Source of the DNA: JACDAE01 sp963744875 | GTDB lineage: Bacteria > Chloroflexota > Ktedonobacteria > Ktedonobacterales > Ktedonobacteraceae | Direction of reading: 5' to 3' | Length of the DNA stretch: 64,000 nt | Assembly (NCBI GenBank): GCA_963744875.1 | Contig: CAVUVQ010000020.1 | Location: 310,001-374,000, forward strand | In this document: positions 23,643 to 32,555 of the stretch, in pieces | How positions within the stretch are numbered: the first letter of the stretch is position 1 | Layout of the letters: each line of letters starts with the position of its first letter | Made by a program: the position numbers and the translations under genes | Notes under the pieces: generated by a model | The model's database searches: none | Seen by the model: the letters and a program-made list of their open reading frames with translations, nothing else | What the model was told of the DNA's origin: nothing

Positions 23643-24917
23643 TTACGCGGAGTTCCACGTCCAGGCCTTAAATGTGCTGAACAAGACTTCTACAGTATTA
23701 TGATAGGCATTGGCGAAAAGGCCAATATGGCCGGTAGCGTTAGACGTGTTTCTGGCACTATCCACAAATTGCCCATTGGAATAGAGGTAAATGGTGTTTC
23801 CTAACGCAATAATTGTGATCGTATTCTTTTTTCCAAGTGTACGATGAAAAGCATTTTGTGAACTACGACACCAGTCTTTGCCGACAGGTGGGCCGTTACA
23901 GGGAAGGTCTTCTCCCAGATAGAAATTATATGATCCGTTGTCGTCTATCGGTACACGATAGACTGCTCCGTTCGTATCATGATCATCTGTATTCTCTGCT
24001 CGAAACAACAGTCCGCCTGATCCACCTTGACGAATTGTCATATCTACTTGCAATGCAAAATCGGAAAACAACGGAGCTTTCTGCGCGAAACATTCACTAA
24101 CGAAGCTGGTTTTAGGAACAATGATGTGATATGCACCTCCTGAAAAAAAGCATTGATCATTCTGGTCCCATGCATAGGAATTTTGAGCATGGAGTGGATC
24201 AGCCATAACCTGTTTGCTGTTACACGTGGCGGAGGTGTATATATCTTCTACTGTATCAGTAGTACTTGGTATTGGGCAAACATCTCTTAGCGAGATTATG
24301 AGACGATAACGAGGTAATACGTAGAGTGTAATACTACTTACAAAGAGAAGTAAAAACAAGATTATCAACCATTTTCTCTGTAGTGGAAAACCCGAGATGG
24401 ATGGTTGAAAATGTTTTGGAGCAATGGATGCAGGATCAGATGCCAGGGGGAGTACCACAGGAGATTCACTCTTAGGAGTAGGATTAGATGCCAGGGAGAG
24501 TACCACAGGAGACTCACTCTTAGGAGCGGGATTAGCAGGCAAGGGGAGTACCACAGGAGACTCACTTGGCAGAGTGTCTATCACTGCTTCATCTACTTTA
24601 CTCTTGCTTATAAGTTTATTGAGTGGTTCTCCATCCCAGTCAACTGGCTCGAAGTCGGCTACATCCATCAGATCTAAAAGATCCTTTGCTTGACTTCTAC
24701 TTGTGATTGCATCCAACCGGGCTAATCCACGCACAATATTGCGTACATCACGAGCATCCAGTAGCGATTTCCCATTTAATTTCTTGCTTAACGCTTCGCG
24801 AGTAAAGCCGATAGTAACCGCCAGGTCTCCCATTGTTGCAGGTTTCCCATCGATCTTTCTATGAGCTTGCCTCGTGTATTCTTTTACCCTACCCTTAAAT
24901 GCTTCCAGATCTTTCAT
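23643..24917 (-). CDS. Membrane-anchored protein: N-terminal HTH-like domain, TM helix, extracellular lectin-like domain
   Basis: 424 residues, no family recognised with certainty. Residues 1-85 look like a helix-turn-helix module (TMGDLAVTIGFTREALSKKL resembles an XRE-type HTH). Residues about 115-165 contain three 16-residue repeats built on SPVVLPL-NP-PKSE. A single membrane helix (about 182-200, LIILFLLLFVSSITLYVL) follows. The outer C-terminal ~220 residues resemble a concanavalin/LamG-type sheet (DFALQVDMTI-GSGGLLFRAEN, NTIYLYSNGQFVDSA, GHIGLFA) with several Cys that may form disulfides. The layout, DNA-binding module inside and sugar-binding fold outside, suggests a one-component membrane sensor. 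It borders the glycosidase cluster; role in its control is inference. Confidence 0.7.
   Translation of the reverse strand: MKDLEAFKGRVKEYTRQAHRKIDGKPATMGDLAVTIGFTREALSKKLNGKSLLDARDVRNIVRGLARLDAITSRSQAKDLLDLMDVADFEPVDWDGEPLNKLISKSKVDEAVIDTLPSESPVVLPLPANPAPKSESPVVLSLASNPTPKSESPVVLPLASDPASIAPKHFQPSISGFPLQRKWLIILFLLLFVSSITLYVLPRYRLIISLRDVCPIPSTTDTVEDIYTSATCNSKQVMADPLHAQNSYAWDQNDQCFFSGGAYHIIVPKTSFVSECFAQKAPLFSDFALQVDMTIRQGGSGGLLFRAENTDDHDTNGAVYRVPIDDNGSYNFYLGEDLPCNGPPVGKDWCRSSQNAFHRTLGKKNTITIIALGNTIYLYSNGQFVDSARNTSNATGHIGLFANAYHNTVEVLFSTFKAWTWNSA
24431..24574 (-). repeat. 48-bp tandem repeat (3 units) inside the membrane-sensor gene
   Basis: The core AGTACCACAGGAGA recurs at 24451, 24499 and 24547, a period of exactly 48 bp, coding for the 16-residue Pro/Val/Ser repeat before the membrane helix. 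Units differ by a few bases. Length variation would change only the linker. Confidence 0.8.
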
Positions 24918-25746
24918 GAAAAACCTCGTAAATCACATGTACCTCAGCTATGAAGTTATGTGCAACTCATTGGTAGAGGTGAAATGCTGGCTGTATCTCC
25001 CTCTGCGTGGCATCAGGAAAAGAATACTTCCTAAGATTATGGAGATTATCTGACTATGCCACTGTACTCCAAAAGGAATTACTGTTTGCTCAAATATAGT
25101 CTTTTAAGAGTTACAGATACGTATAATAGCAGATCTATTACAAATTGTCCAACATATTGATCAGAAATAGATAAAAAGCTTAGGTATCTACTACCCAGTA
25201 CCCGCTTTTATAGAGGAACCGAAGAAATCGATTGGTTTGATACGTTGAGCAGACATTTCCAATATGATCATCTTCTTTCCCTTCACTCAATTTCCATCTA
25301 TTTCTAGCCATTTGCTATGGCTAAGTATTAGTTGCGAAGATTTATCAAAACGAAAAGAATTGATCAGTGTGTTCACATAAGATCACACTAAATCACATAA
25401 CTTCACACGAATTCACATGCGTGTTCATACGAATTCACATACATGTATATGCTCTTTGAACTATACTTGTCAATGTTAGAAATTACGAAATCGATTGAGT
25501 GGTTTGTTTCTGACTGAAGAACATGGTAGTGGTTACAGAAGTTGGGAGGTATTGTCACCCTGTGAGAATCAGCCTTTTCACGGTTTTCAAAATTCTGAAG
25601 GGCTCTCGGATGTTTGAAAAGGGTTATTCACGAGAAGATCATGTTCCATTGCAGTCAGCAGAAGTATCGCACTTACTGGAGAAAGGGAATATCTCTGGTA
25701 CTGCGTCTTTCTTAATCGAAATGAAGTCAAAGCAAGGAGGTTACAT
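24918..25746 (+). other. Long intergenic region before the glycosidase cluster
   Basis: 829 bp without a convincing gene; AT-rich. A frame at 25523-25771 has no family signal and no ribosome site. The region holds the phased CACA repeats and promoter at 25374-25467, and would leave a leader of about 275 nt before the GH12 gene. Confidence 0.6.
25374..25467 (+). promoter_or_regulatory. Helically phased TCACA repeats upstream of a TATACT box (GH12 promoter)
   Basis: TCACA units begin at 25373, 25383, 25393, 25403 and 25413, exactly 10 bp apart, then a weaker TCATA at 25425 and TCACA at 25435. The -10 TATACT lies at 25462-25467 with no good -35. Five sites on one face of the helix suggest cooperative binding of an activator that controls the secreted glycosidases. 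Confidence 0.5.
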
Positions 25747-27084
25747 ATGTTTTCAATTTCAGGGCGTTTGAACAGAACGAAACGCCTGATAGGCGTTGGT
25801 GTTTTGCTCGCGACTGTTTTGCTCGCAAGTATTGGATTGTTGATGAATGTCCACTCAGCAAAGGCAGCCCAGATCTGTAATACTAGTGGCATGATTAGCA
25901 TGGGAAAGTACTGGCTGAATAGTAACGAGTGGGGGGCGAGCAGCGGTTCAGGAACACAATGTATCTGGGACACATCCAACAGCGGTTCAAGCATTGCCTG
26001 GGGAACCAGTTGGAGCTGGACAGGACAATCCAATTCGGTCAAGACTTACGATAGCTCGGTCCTGGGCTGGCATTGGGGATGGCAGAACACGAACACAGGC
26101 CTTCCAATCCAATTGTCCAGTAATAAGGGGGTCCAGACTGGATGGAATTTTAACCTGACACAAAATGGAGCGAACGCCCTGGATGTTTCCTATGATCTCT
26201 GGCTGCATACGATTTCGAATCCGACCTCAAGCAGTGGACCTTCAGACGAGGTCATGGTCTGGCTCTATAAAGCAGGTGGTGTCGGCCCTGTCGGAACAAA
26301 GCAGGCGACAGTAACGCTTGATGGAACGAGTTGGGATCTCTATGAAGGTAATATTGGGTGGGAGGTCCATTCATTCGTCCGTACGACAAATACGACTTCG
26401 CAAACGCTTGATTTGAAGGATTTTCTCAACTATCTCGTCTCAAGAGGCTTGAGCAGTTCAAAATATCTCTCAAGCGTGGAATCTGGTACAGAAATCTTTA
26501 CCGGGAATGGACGGCTTGATACGACATCCTACTACGCCAATGTCGTGACCGAAGGAAGTGGTGGAGGAAGTACCCCGACACCAGCGCCTGGGACCACCCC
26601 CACGCCCAGGCCCACATCTACCCCGACTCCTGTCAATGGTGGAGGCTTTAACCCTAATCCCAATAGCCATTACCGGATCGTGAACCGCAACAGCGGTCAG
26701 GTGCTCGATGTGAGTGGAGCTTCTACCGCCAATGGTGGGCTCATCGATCAATGGCCTTCTAACGGTGGCAACAACCAGTTGTGGCGCTTTGTGGCTGTCA
26801 ATGGAGGCTACAAGCTCGTCAACGTCAATAGTGGTCTGCTGCTTGACAATCCCAATGGTTCAAAAACCAACGGGACGCAGTTGGATCAATGGAATGATAC
26901 CAACGGCTCTAACCAGTGGTGGAACGTGGTCTCGGCAGGTGGTGGCTACTACACCCTGGTCAACCAGAGTAGTGGAGAGGATGCCGATGTGAGTGGAGCC
27001 TCCACGGCCAATGGGGCAGCCGTGCTTCAATGGCCTTCCACGGGGGGAACCAATCAGCAATGGAGCCTGGTCCAGGTCTCTTAA
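25747..27084 (+). CDS. Secreted GH12 endoglucanase/xyloglucanase with C-terminal ricin-type (CBM13-like) domain
   Basis: 445 residues. Signal peptide (residues 1-38, ending AKA-A) exports it. Residues about 40-270 are a GH12 jelly-roll: nucleophile Glu168 in SDEVMVWL and acid/base Glu249 in SGTEIFTG, the two family signatures. A Pro/Thr linker (TPTPAPGTTPTPRPTSTPTP) leads to a beta-trefoil lectin domain (about 305-445) with three repeats ending in QLW/QWW/QQW. GH12 enzymes cut beta-1,4-glucan or xyloglucan by a retaining mechanism. AAGGAGG precedes the ATG. The lectin domain is almost identical at DNA level to the one after the GH27 gene. Confidence 0.92.
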   Translation: MFSISGRLNRTKRLIGVGVLLATVLLASIGLLMNVHSAKAAQICNTSGMISMGKYWLNSNEWGASSGSGTQCIWDTSNSGSSIAWGTSWSWTGQSNSVKTYDSSVLGWHWGWQNTNTGLPIQLSSNKGVQTGWNFNLTQNGANALDVSYDLWLHTISNPTSSSGPSDEVMVWLYKAGGVGPVGTKQATVTLDGTSWDLYEGNIGWEVHSFVRTTNTTSQTLDLKDFLNYLVSRGLSSSKYLSSVESGTEIFTGNGRLDTTSYYANVVTEGSGGGSTPTPAPGTTPTPRPTSTPTPVNGGGFNPNPNSHYRIVNRNSGQVLDVSGASTANGGLIDQWPSNGGNNQLWRFVAVNGGYKLVNVNSGLLLDNPNGSKTNGTQLDQWNDTNGSNQWWNVVSAGGGYYTLVNQSSGEDADVSGASTANGAAVLQWPSTGGTNQQWSLVQVS

Positions 27085-27089
27085 GTCAT

Positions 27090-27124
27090 AGGAGATGGAG
27101 ACTCCATTCGCGTCTCCATCTCCT
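27090..27124 (+). terminator. Hairpin terminator after GH12
   Basis: AGGAGATGGAGAC (27090-27102) and its exact reverse complement (27112-27124) with a 9 bp loop, 5 bp after the stop codon. An almost identical hairpin follows the GH27 gene at 28979-29013. Confidence 0.75.
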
Positions 27125-27312
27125 GCATCAGGGTCACTATTTTTCGCCGGATGCTCTAGTGACCTTCTCAATGGATCTGTTCTGGTGACTTTTTATTGAT
27201 GGAATTTTTGGCATGTGTCCATTCATTTCATCATTTCCAAAGAAGATATGCATTCATGTGTATCTATTATACAATGGTGTTTACCCTATGGGTTTACTAA
27301 CAAGGAGGTTGT

Positions 27313-28973
27313 ATGCAAAGAAGGCGACTCGGATTGTTGCTGATAGTTTCCCTCATTCTTTTCATGGCAGTATTTGCGTTTGGATTGAATGTTCGTAATG
27401 CCTATGCCGTCAACAACGGATTGGCGGTAACCCCTCCTATGGGATGGAATGACTGGAATAAGTACGGCTGTGGTATCAGTGACTCGCTCATCAGGCAGCA
27501 GGCAGCAGCCATGGTGAGTAGTGGCATGAAGGCGGCAGGCTATCAGTACATTAATATCGATGATTGCTGGTTAAGCAAATCACGCGATAGCAGCGGAAAC
27601 GTTGTCCCTGATCCCAGCAAATTTCCCAATGGCATGAAAGCCGTGGCAGATTACGTTCACAGCCTGGGTCTGAAATTAGGCATCTATAATGATGCTGGCA
27701 CCGCCACGTGTGCCGGGTTTCCTGGCATGTATGGGCATGAGACGCAGGATGCCAACACCTACGCCTCGTGGGGCATCGACTATATTAAGGTCGATTGGTG
27801 TAGTAGTACTGGTATCGATGCACAAACCGAGTATACGAAGATCGGCAATGCATTGAGAAGTACTGGACGTGCTATCACCTTCAGTCTCTGTGACTGGGGA
27901 CAAAGCAATGTCTGGACCTGGGGTCCCAGCGTCGGCAATCTCTGGCGCACCACGGGCGACATTAGCGATAATTGGACCAGCATGCTCAGCAACTTCGACT
28001 CAAGTGCCACCCATGCGTCCTCTGCCGGGCCTGGTGGATGGAACGATCCAGACATGCTCGAAGTGGGCAATGGTGGAATGAGCACCACCGAATACCAGAC
28101 GCACTTTAGCCTCTGGGCGATCTCGGCAGCCCCTCTTATCACTGGCACCGATCTCTCTAACATGTCTGCCTCCACAAAATCGATCCTCATGAATACCGAT
28201 GTGATTCCGTAGACCAGGACGCCCTTGGTGTTCAGGGCACGAAAGTGAGCGATAGTAACGGTCTTCAGGTCTGGTCGAAGAAGCTTCAGGGCGGTAATGT
28301 TGCGGTAGTGCTCTTGAATCGCAATACGTCGTCAGCCAATATCACTGCGAACTGGAGCAATATTGGTATCTCTGGAAGCGCGAGTGTGCGTGATCTCTGG
28401 TCCCATAGCAACGTTGGTTCGTTTAATGGGAGCTATACGGCCAATGTCGCCGGGCATGGTGTGGTCATGCTCAAAATTTCTCCTGGGAGCACTGGTGGGC
28501 CTACCCCAACACCTACTCCTGGCAACGGTGGTGGCTTTAACCCCAATCCCAATAGCCATTACCGAATCGTGAACCGCAACAGCGGTCAGGTGCTCGATGT
28601 GAGTGGAGCTTCTACCACCAATGGTGGGCTCATCGATCAATGGCCTTCTAACGGTGGCAATAACCAGTTGTGGCGCTTTGTGGCTGTCAATGGAGGCTAC
28701 AAGCTCGTCAACGTCAATAGTGGTCTGCTGCTTGACAATCCCAATGGTTCAAAAACCAATGGGACGCAGTTGGATCAATGGAATGATACCAATGGCTCCA
28801 ACCAGTGGTGGAATGTGGTCGCCGCAGGTAGTGGCTACTATTCTCTGGTCAACCAGAATAGCGGTCTCTATGCCGATGTCACGGGAGCCTCGACTGCCAA
28901 TGGGGCAGCCGTAATCCAATGGACGGGTCCTGGTGGCACCAATCAGCAGTGGAGTCTGGTCCAGGTTTCCTAA
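27313..28973 (+). pseudogene. Secreted GH27 alpha-galactosidase with ricin-type domain, one frameshift
   Basis: Signal peptide (1-34), then GH27 barrel: PPMGWNDWNKYG, INIDDCW, nucleophile Asp161 in YIKVDWC and acid/base Asp216 in RTTGDISDNW. The catalytic frame stops at 28212 after NTDVIP; a one-base loss near 28203 (expected ATT-GCC-GTA-GAC-CAG, seen ATT-CCG-TAG) shifts it, and the rest (VDQDALGVQGTKVSDSNGL, C-terminal beta-sandwich, Pro/Thr linker, trefoil lectin) continues to 28973. Without the shift it would be about 553 residues. It removes terminal alpha-galactose. AAGGAGG precedes ATG. The break may be a sequencing error; if real, the barrel lacks its C-terminal domain. Confidence 0.85.
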
Positions 28974-28978
28974 GTGAT

Positions 28979-29013
28979 AGGAGATGGAGACTCCATTCGC
29001 GTCTCCATCTTCT
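28979..29013 (+). terminator. Hairpin terminator after GH27
   Basis: AGGAGATGGAGAC (28979-28991) and GTCTCCATCTTCT (29001-29013), 9 bp loop, 5 bp after the stop. It is a copy of the terminator after GH12 with one changed base in the right arm, so the duplicated unit is lectin domain plus terminator. Confidence 0.75.
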
Positions 29014-29114
29014 GAATTGAAAGATGGTCCTGCTCTGAATGGATAGAGTCTCCAACGTTGAGATATCTTATCGCTGGTGAGGCTGCGGCGATCTTGTCTG
29101 CTCTACCTCAAAAA

Positions 29115-29205
29115 GAGGTGTGCTTTGACGAGCACCCTGGGCAGCTAATTTCAGGGAAGGAAGATAGCCATATCTTCAGTCTCACAGATCCAATGACGGT
29201 GTCTG
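29115..29205 (+). ncRNA. Structured 5' leader of the first GH5 gene (candidate RNA element)
   Basis: Three hairpins: GTGCT/AGCAC (29119-29135), GAAGATA/TATCTTC (29160-29177) and CAGA/TCTG (29185-29205, loop ending TGACGGTG), joined by AATTTCAGGGA, then AAGGAGG. The second GH5 gene has the same order with different stem sequences (30794-30884). No known riboswitch class is recognised. Confidence 0.4.
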
Positions 29206-29227
29206 ATATACAAGGAGGATAAACATA

Positions 29228-30694
29228 ATGTTTCGTCATTACAGGCTGCAACTTGCCTGTGGGTTTATTGCGTTGCTTACGATACTAGGGCTGGTTGCCA
29301 TGCAGATTGTCCATCCATCTGCAGCGCATGCAGCAACTAACCAGTTCCATGGTGTGAACTGGGCCGATCCAAATGACAACTTCGGCACCGGCAACCTGGT
29401 CCCGGTCGGTCTGTCGACAGCGGACAGTTATGCCACCACTTACGCGAAGGCGACCGCTATCCTGAAGGGATTCCAGGCTCTGGGAGCCAACACGGTGCGG
29501 ATGCCGTTCAACTCGGCGACCACGTCTGGATCATGGTGGGGTAGCTATACTGGAGCCCTGGACGCAGCCAGTGCGCTGGGGATGAATATCGTTGTGGCAC
29601 CATGGCTACAGAACGGTACGGTCAGCGACACCACAGCGTTCTACAAGATGTGGGACGTGATGATCAACAAGTACGGCGGCAACAGCCACTTCTATTTCGA
29701 GATTATGAACGAGCCATGGGGCATGACTGCCGCCACCGAGGACAACTTCTCGGCTACCTGGGTCGCACACTACTCCAGCGTTCCCAAGGGTCGGATCCTG
29801 GTTCCTGGCGCGTACTCGACGGAGAACCTGTGTACGGTAGGTGCTGACTCCCGCCTCAACGGCACACTGCTGTCGATCCACAAGTACACCCTCGGCGGAG
29901 AGACTCACCCCACCGAGGCTGACTGGATCACGGCTATCAACACCAACATCTGTGGATATGCCAGCCGCGCAGTCTTCACTGAGTTCGGCGTGCCAATGAA
30001 CACCGGCGTCAACTACGACGGCCCCAAGGACGGCACTAACAACGTCTCCTACCTCTACGCGGTCACGGACAACTCCCGCAACCTGGGCATGGGCACGATC
30101 ATCTGGGTGGGCGTCAAGGGTGCCACTCAGACTGCTGGCCCTGGCCCGTGCTTTAACGCATCGTGCGCGATCACTTCCCTCAACGGCAGTGGGACCAACC
30201 TCTCGCTGAGCATCAACAACCAGTCTGGCCTTGATCGGCTGCAGTATGGCTGGGGCCTGACCAATAACACTGGCGGCGGTAGCGGTGGTGGTGGCGGTGG
30301 TGGTGGAACGACCGCAGTGCTGCGTGGTTCGGGCTCGAACCGTTGCCTGGATGTACCAGGGGCGGCCACAGCCAATGGCACGCTGCTCGATATCTGGGAC
30401 TGCAACGGTGGATCGAATCAGCAGTGGACCGCGCTGTCTAACGGCGAATTGCAGGTCTACGGCAACAAGTGTCTCGATGTACCAGGAGGAGCCACGGCAG
30501 CGGGCACCAAAGTGGAGATCTATGACTGCAACGGCGGCACGAACCAGCAGTGGACCCTCAACTCCAATGGCACCGTTGTGGGCCGTGGATCTGGTCTTTG
30601 CCTTGATGTGATCGGGGCTGGCACCGCTAACGGCACAGGGGTGGACATCTGGACCTGCAATGGCGGCAGTAACCAGAAGTGGGCCCGACAATAA
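29228..30694 (+). CDS. Secreted GH5 endo-glycanase with CBM13-type trefoil domain
   Basis: 488 residues. Signal peptide (1-35, ending AHA-A). GH5 barrel about residues 38-345: FHGVNWADPNDNF, acid/base Glu162 in IMNEPWG and nucleophile Glu252 in FTEFGVPM. GH5 members cut beta-glucan, mannan or xylan with retention; the exact substrate cannot be read off. A Gly-rich linker (about 348-360) leads to a ricin-type lectin with three repeats each bearing Q-x-W (NQQWTAL, NQQWTLN, NQKWARQ) and CLDVPG/CLDVIG motifs. AAGGAGG precedes ATG. The base composition is noticeably GC-richer than neighbouring genes, which may mean separate acquisition. Confidence 0.92.
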   Translation: MFRHYRLQLACGFIALLTILGLVAMQIVHPSAAHAATNQFHGVNWADPNDNFGTGNLVPVGLSTADSYATTYAKATAILKGFQALGANTVRMPFNSATTSGSWWGSYTGALDAASALGMNIVVAPWLQNGTVSDTTAFYKMWDVMINKYGGNSHFYFEIMNEPWGMTAATEDNFSATWVAHYSSVPKGRILVPGAYSTENLCTVGADSRLNGTLLSIHKYTLGGETHPTEADWITAINTNICGYASRAVFTEFGVPMNTGVNYDGPKDGTNNVSYLYAVTDNSRNLGMGTIIWVGVKGATQTAGPGPCFNASCAITSLNGSGTNLSLSINNQSGLDRLQYGWGLTNNTGGGSGGGGGGGGTTAVLRGSGSNRCLDVPGAATANGTLLDIWDCNGGSNQQWTALSNGELQVYGNKCLDVPGGATAAGTKVEIYDCNGGTNQQWTLNSNGTVVGRGSGLCLDVIGAGTANGTGVDIWTCNGGSNQKWARQ

Positions 30695-30793
30695 TTCTCA
30701 ACTTCAACAGCAGAAGGAGAGATATTGAGTTAGAAAGGATAAAGGTCATATTTGTGACATCTACCTTTTATGAGCTTGCTCCTTTCTCAATTG

Positions 30794-30884
30794 TTTGTGC
30801 TCATTGGAAGAGCACAAAGCTGGATGAATTTCAGGGAAGAAGATAATTTTATCTTCTGTTTTACAGACATAGTGATGGTGTCTG
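30794..30884 (+). ncRNA. Structured 5' leader of the second GH5 gene
   Basis: TTTGTGCTC/GAGCACAAA hairpin (30794-30818, 9 bp stem), then AATTTCAGGGA, GAAGATA/TATCTTC hairpin (30839-30856) and CAGA/TCTG hairpin (30864-30884, loop ending TGATGGTG). Stem 1 differs from the first GH5 leader but keeps pairing, which points to conserved structure. Confidence 0.4.
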
Positions 30885-30903
30885 TTATAAAAGGAGTTTA
30901 AAT

Positions 30904-32351
30904 ATGCTGTTTCGTCATCGTAAGATGCAGCTTGTTTGTGGGGTAAGTGTGTTACTCACGATACTTGCGCTTGTCATTACGCAGTTCGTTAACACAGCAG
31001 TACCATCTGCACATGCCGCCACGAATCAGTTCAGAGGCGTGAACTGGGCTGATCCCCGCGATAACTACGCCAATGATCCTGTGGTGCCATCGGGCTTATC
31101 AACATCGGATAGCTATGCTACCACCTATGCCAAATCCACTGCAATCATCAAAGGGTTTGCGACAAATCTGAGCGCGAACACGGTGAGGCTGCCCATCAAT
31201 CCCTACACAGTGAACGGTTCCTTCTGGGGATCGTATACGGGGGCGATTGATGCCGCCACCGCTCAGGGCTTCAAAGTCATCCTGAGTTATTGGGAAGGCA
31301 CTGGCTCTGCAAAAGATGGAGCTATCGACAACACAACAAGCTTCTGGACCATGTGGAGCACCGTCACGACGAAGTATGCCAGCAATAGCCTGGTCTACTT
31401 TGAGCCGATGAATGAGCCATACAGCTACAGCCTGAGCGCCTGGACGAACATCCTCGTCCAGTGGATCAACACCTACCCATCGATTCCTAAGAACCGCATC
31501 ATTTCAAGCGGCACCGGCTGGAACGACAACGTTACTGGTGTCTGTGCAGATAGCCGTCTCGCGGGTACGTACCTCTCGCTACACGACTATGGGTTCAACA
31601 ATACGAGCCAGACAAGCGTTTCAGGGTGGGAGAATGACATCACCAGCCGTATCGGATCTAACTGCTTCTCGCGTACGATCGTCGACGAGTGGGGTGCTCC
31701 GATGACAACCGGATTGAACTATGATGGCGCGGTCAACGGTAGCCCATATATCGCCTTCATTCAGGCTATGGCCATCGTGACCTCGCAGTACAGTATGGGT
31801 GCAGTGTACTGGCCTGGCCTGCGCAATGGAGACACCTACAGCATGGAGACGCTCAACGGCAGTGGAACCAACCTCTCCCTCACCAACAACAATGCCTCAG
31901 GCGTGGACCAGCTTAAGAAAGCCTACGGTCTGACCTCTGGTGGTGGTGGCGGTGGCGGCGGCGGTACTCTGGTGTCCTGCGTGGTTCGGGCTCGAACCGC
32001 TGTCTGGATGTACCAGGAGCGGCCACAGCCAATGGCACGCTGCTCGACATCTGGGACTGCAACGGTGGATCGAATCAGCAGTGGACCGCGCTGTCTAACG
32101 GCGAATTGCAGGTCTACGGCAACAAGTGTCTCGATGTACCAGGAGGAGCCACGACAGCGGGCACCAAAGTGGAGATCTATGACTGCAACGGCGGCACGAA
32201 CCAGCAGTGGACCCTCAACTCCAATGGCACCGTTGTGGGCCGTGGATCTGGTCTTTGCCTTGATGTGATCGGGGCTGGCACCGCTAACGGCACAGGGGTG
32301 GACATCTGGACCTGCAATGGCGGCAGTAACCAGAAGTGGGCCCGCCAATAA
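30904..32351 (+). pseudogene. Secreted GH5 endo-glycanase with CBM13 domain, frameshift between catalytic and lectin parts
   Basis: Paralogue of the preceding GH5. Signal peptide (1-39), barrel with acid/base Glu171 in MNEPYS and nucleophile Glu262 in VDEWGAPM, intact to the Gly-rich linker near 31965. There a one-base change near 31975 shifts the frame: the open frame runs to 32268 in a wrong phase, while the true lectin repeats (CLDVPG, NQQWTLN, NQKWARQ) continue in another phase to 32351. The lectin DNA is almost identical to that of the first GH5, so the join came by recent copying. If real, the product is an active enzyme with a nonsense tail of about 100 residues. Confidence 0.8.
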
Positions 32352-32378
32352 TCTCATAATTTGAGAAGAGTGCAGTAA

Positions 32379-32422
32379 TATAAATAAGAAATCGGTCAAA
32401 TTTGACCGATTTCTTATTTATA
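32379..32422. terminator. 44-bp perfect palindrome, bidirectional terminator
   Basis: 22 bp arms with no loop, centred at CAAATTTG (32400/32401), containing AAGAAATCGGTCAAA and its complement. It sits between the convergent GH5 and GH65 genes and has A-run and T-run flanks, so it can end transcription from both sides. Confidence 0.75.
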
Positions 32423-32555
32423 ACCTCTATCATCGTACTATAGTGGTAATATAATGTCAATAGATTATTCAGGCTATCAGGGCTATTTAATTCTCGCGCC
32501 CGTATGGATTTGTCCCACCTTCGATAGCAATACCAACCTCCTGTTCACCGAGCGT

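Noticed and set aside
25374..25440. CACA repeats as a small CRISPR or iteron origin
   Set aside because: Units are only 5-7 bp with 10 bp spacing, with no spacers, no cas or replication genes; a promoter array fits better.
25523..25771. 82-codon frame before the GH12 gene
   Set aside because: No ribosome site or family signal, and it overlaps the true GH12 start and its AAGGAGG.
29606..30691. 361-codon frame on the minus strand across the first GH5
   Set aside because: It is the antisense shadow of a GC-rich gene with clear GH5 and lectin motifs on the plus strand; the translation is low in information and without domains.
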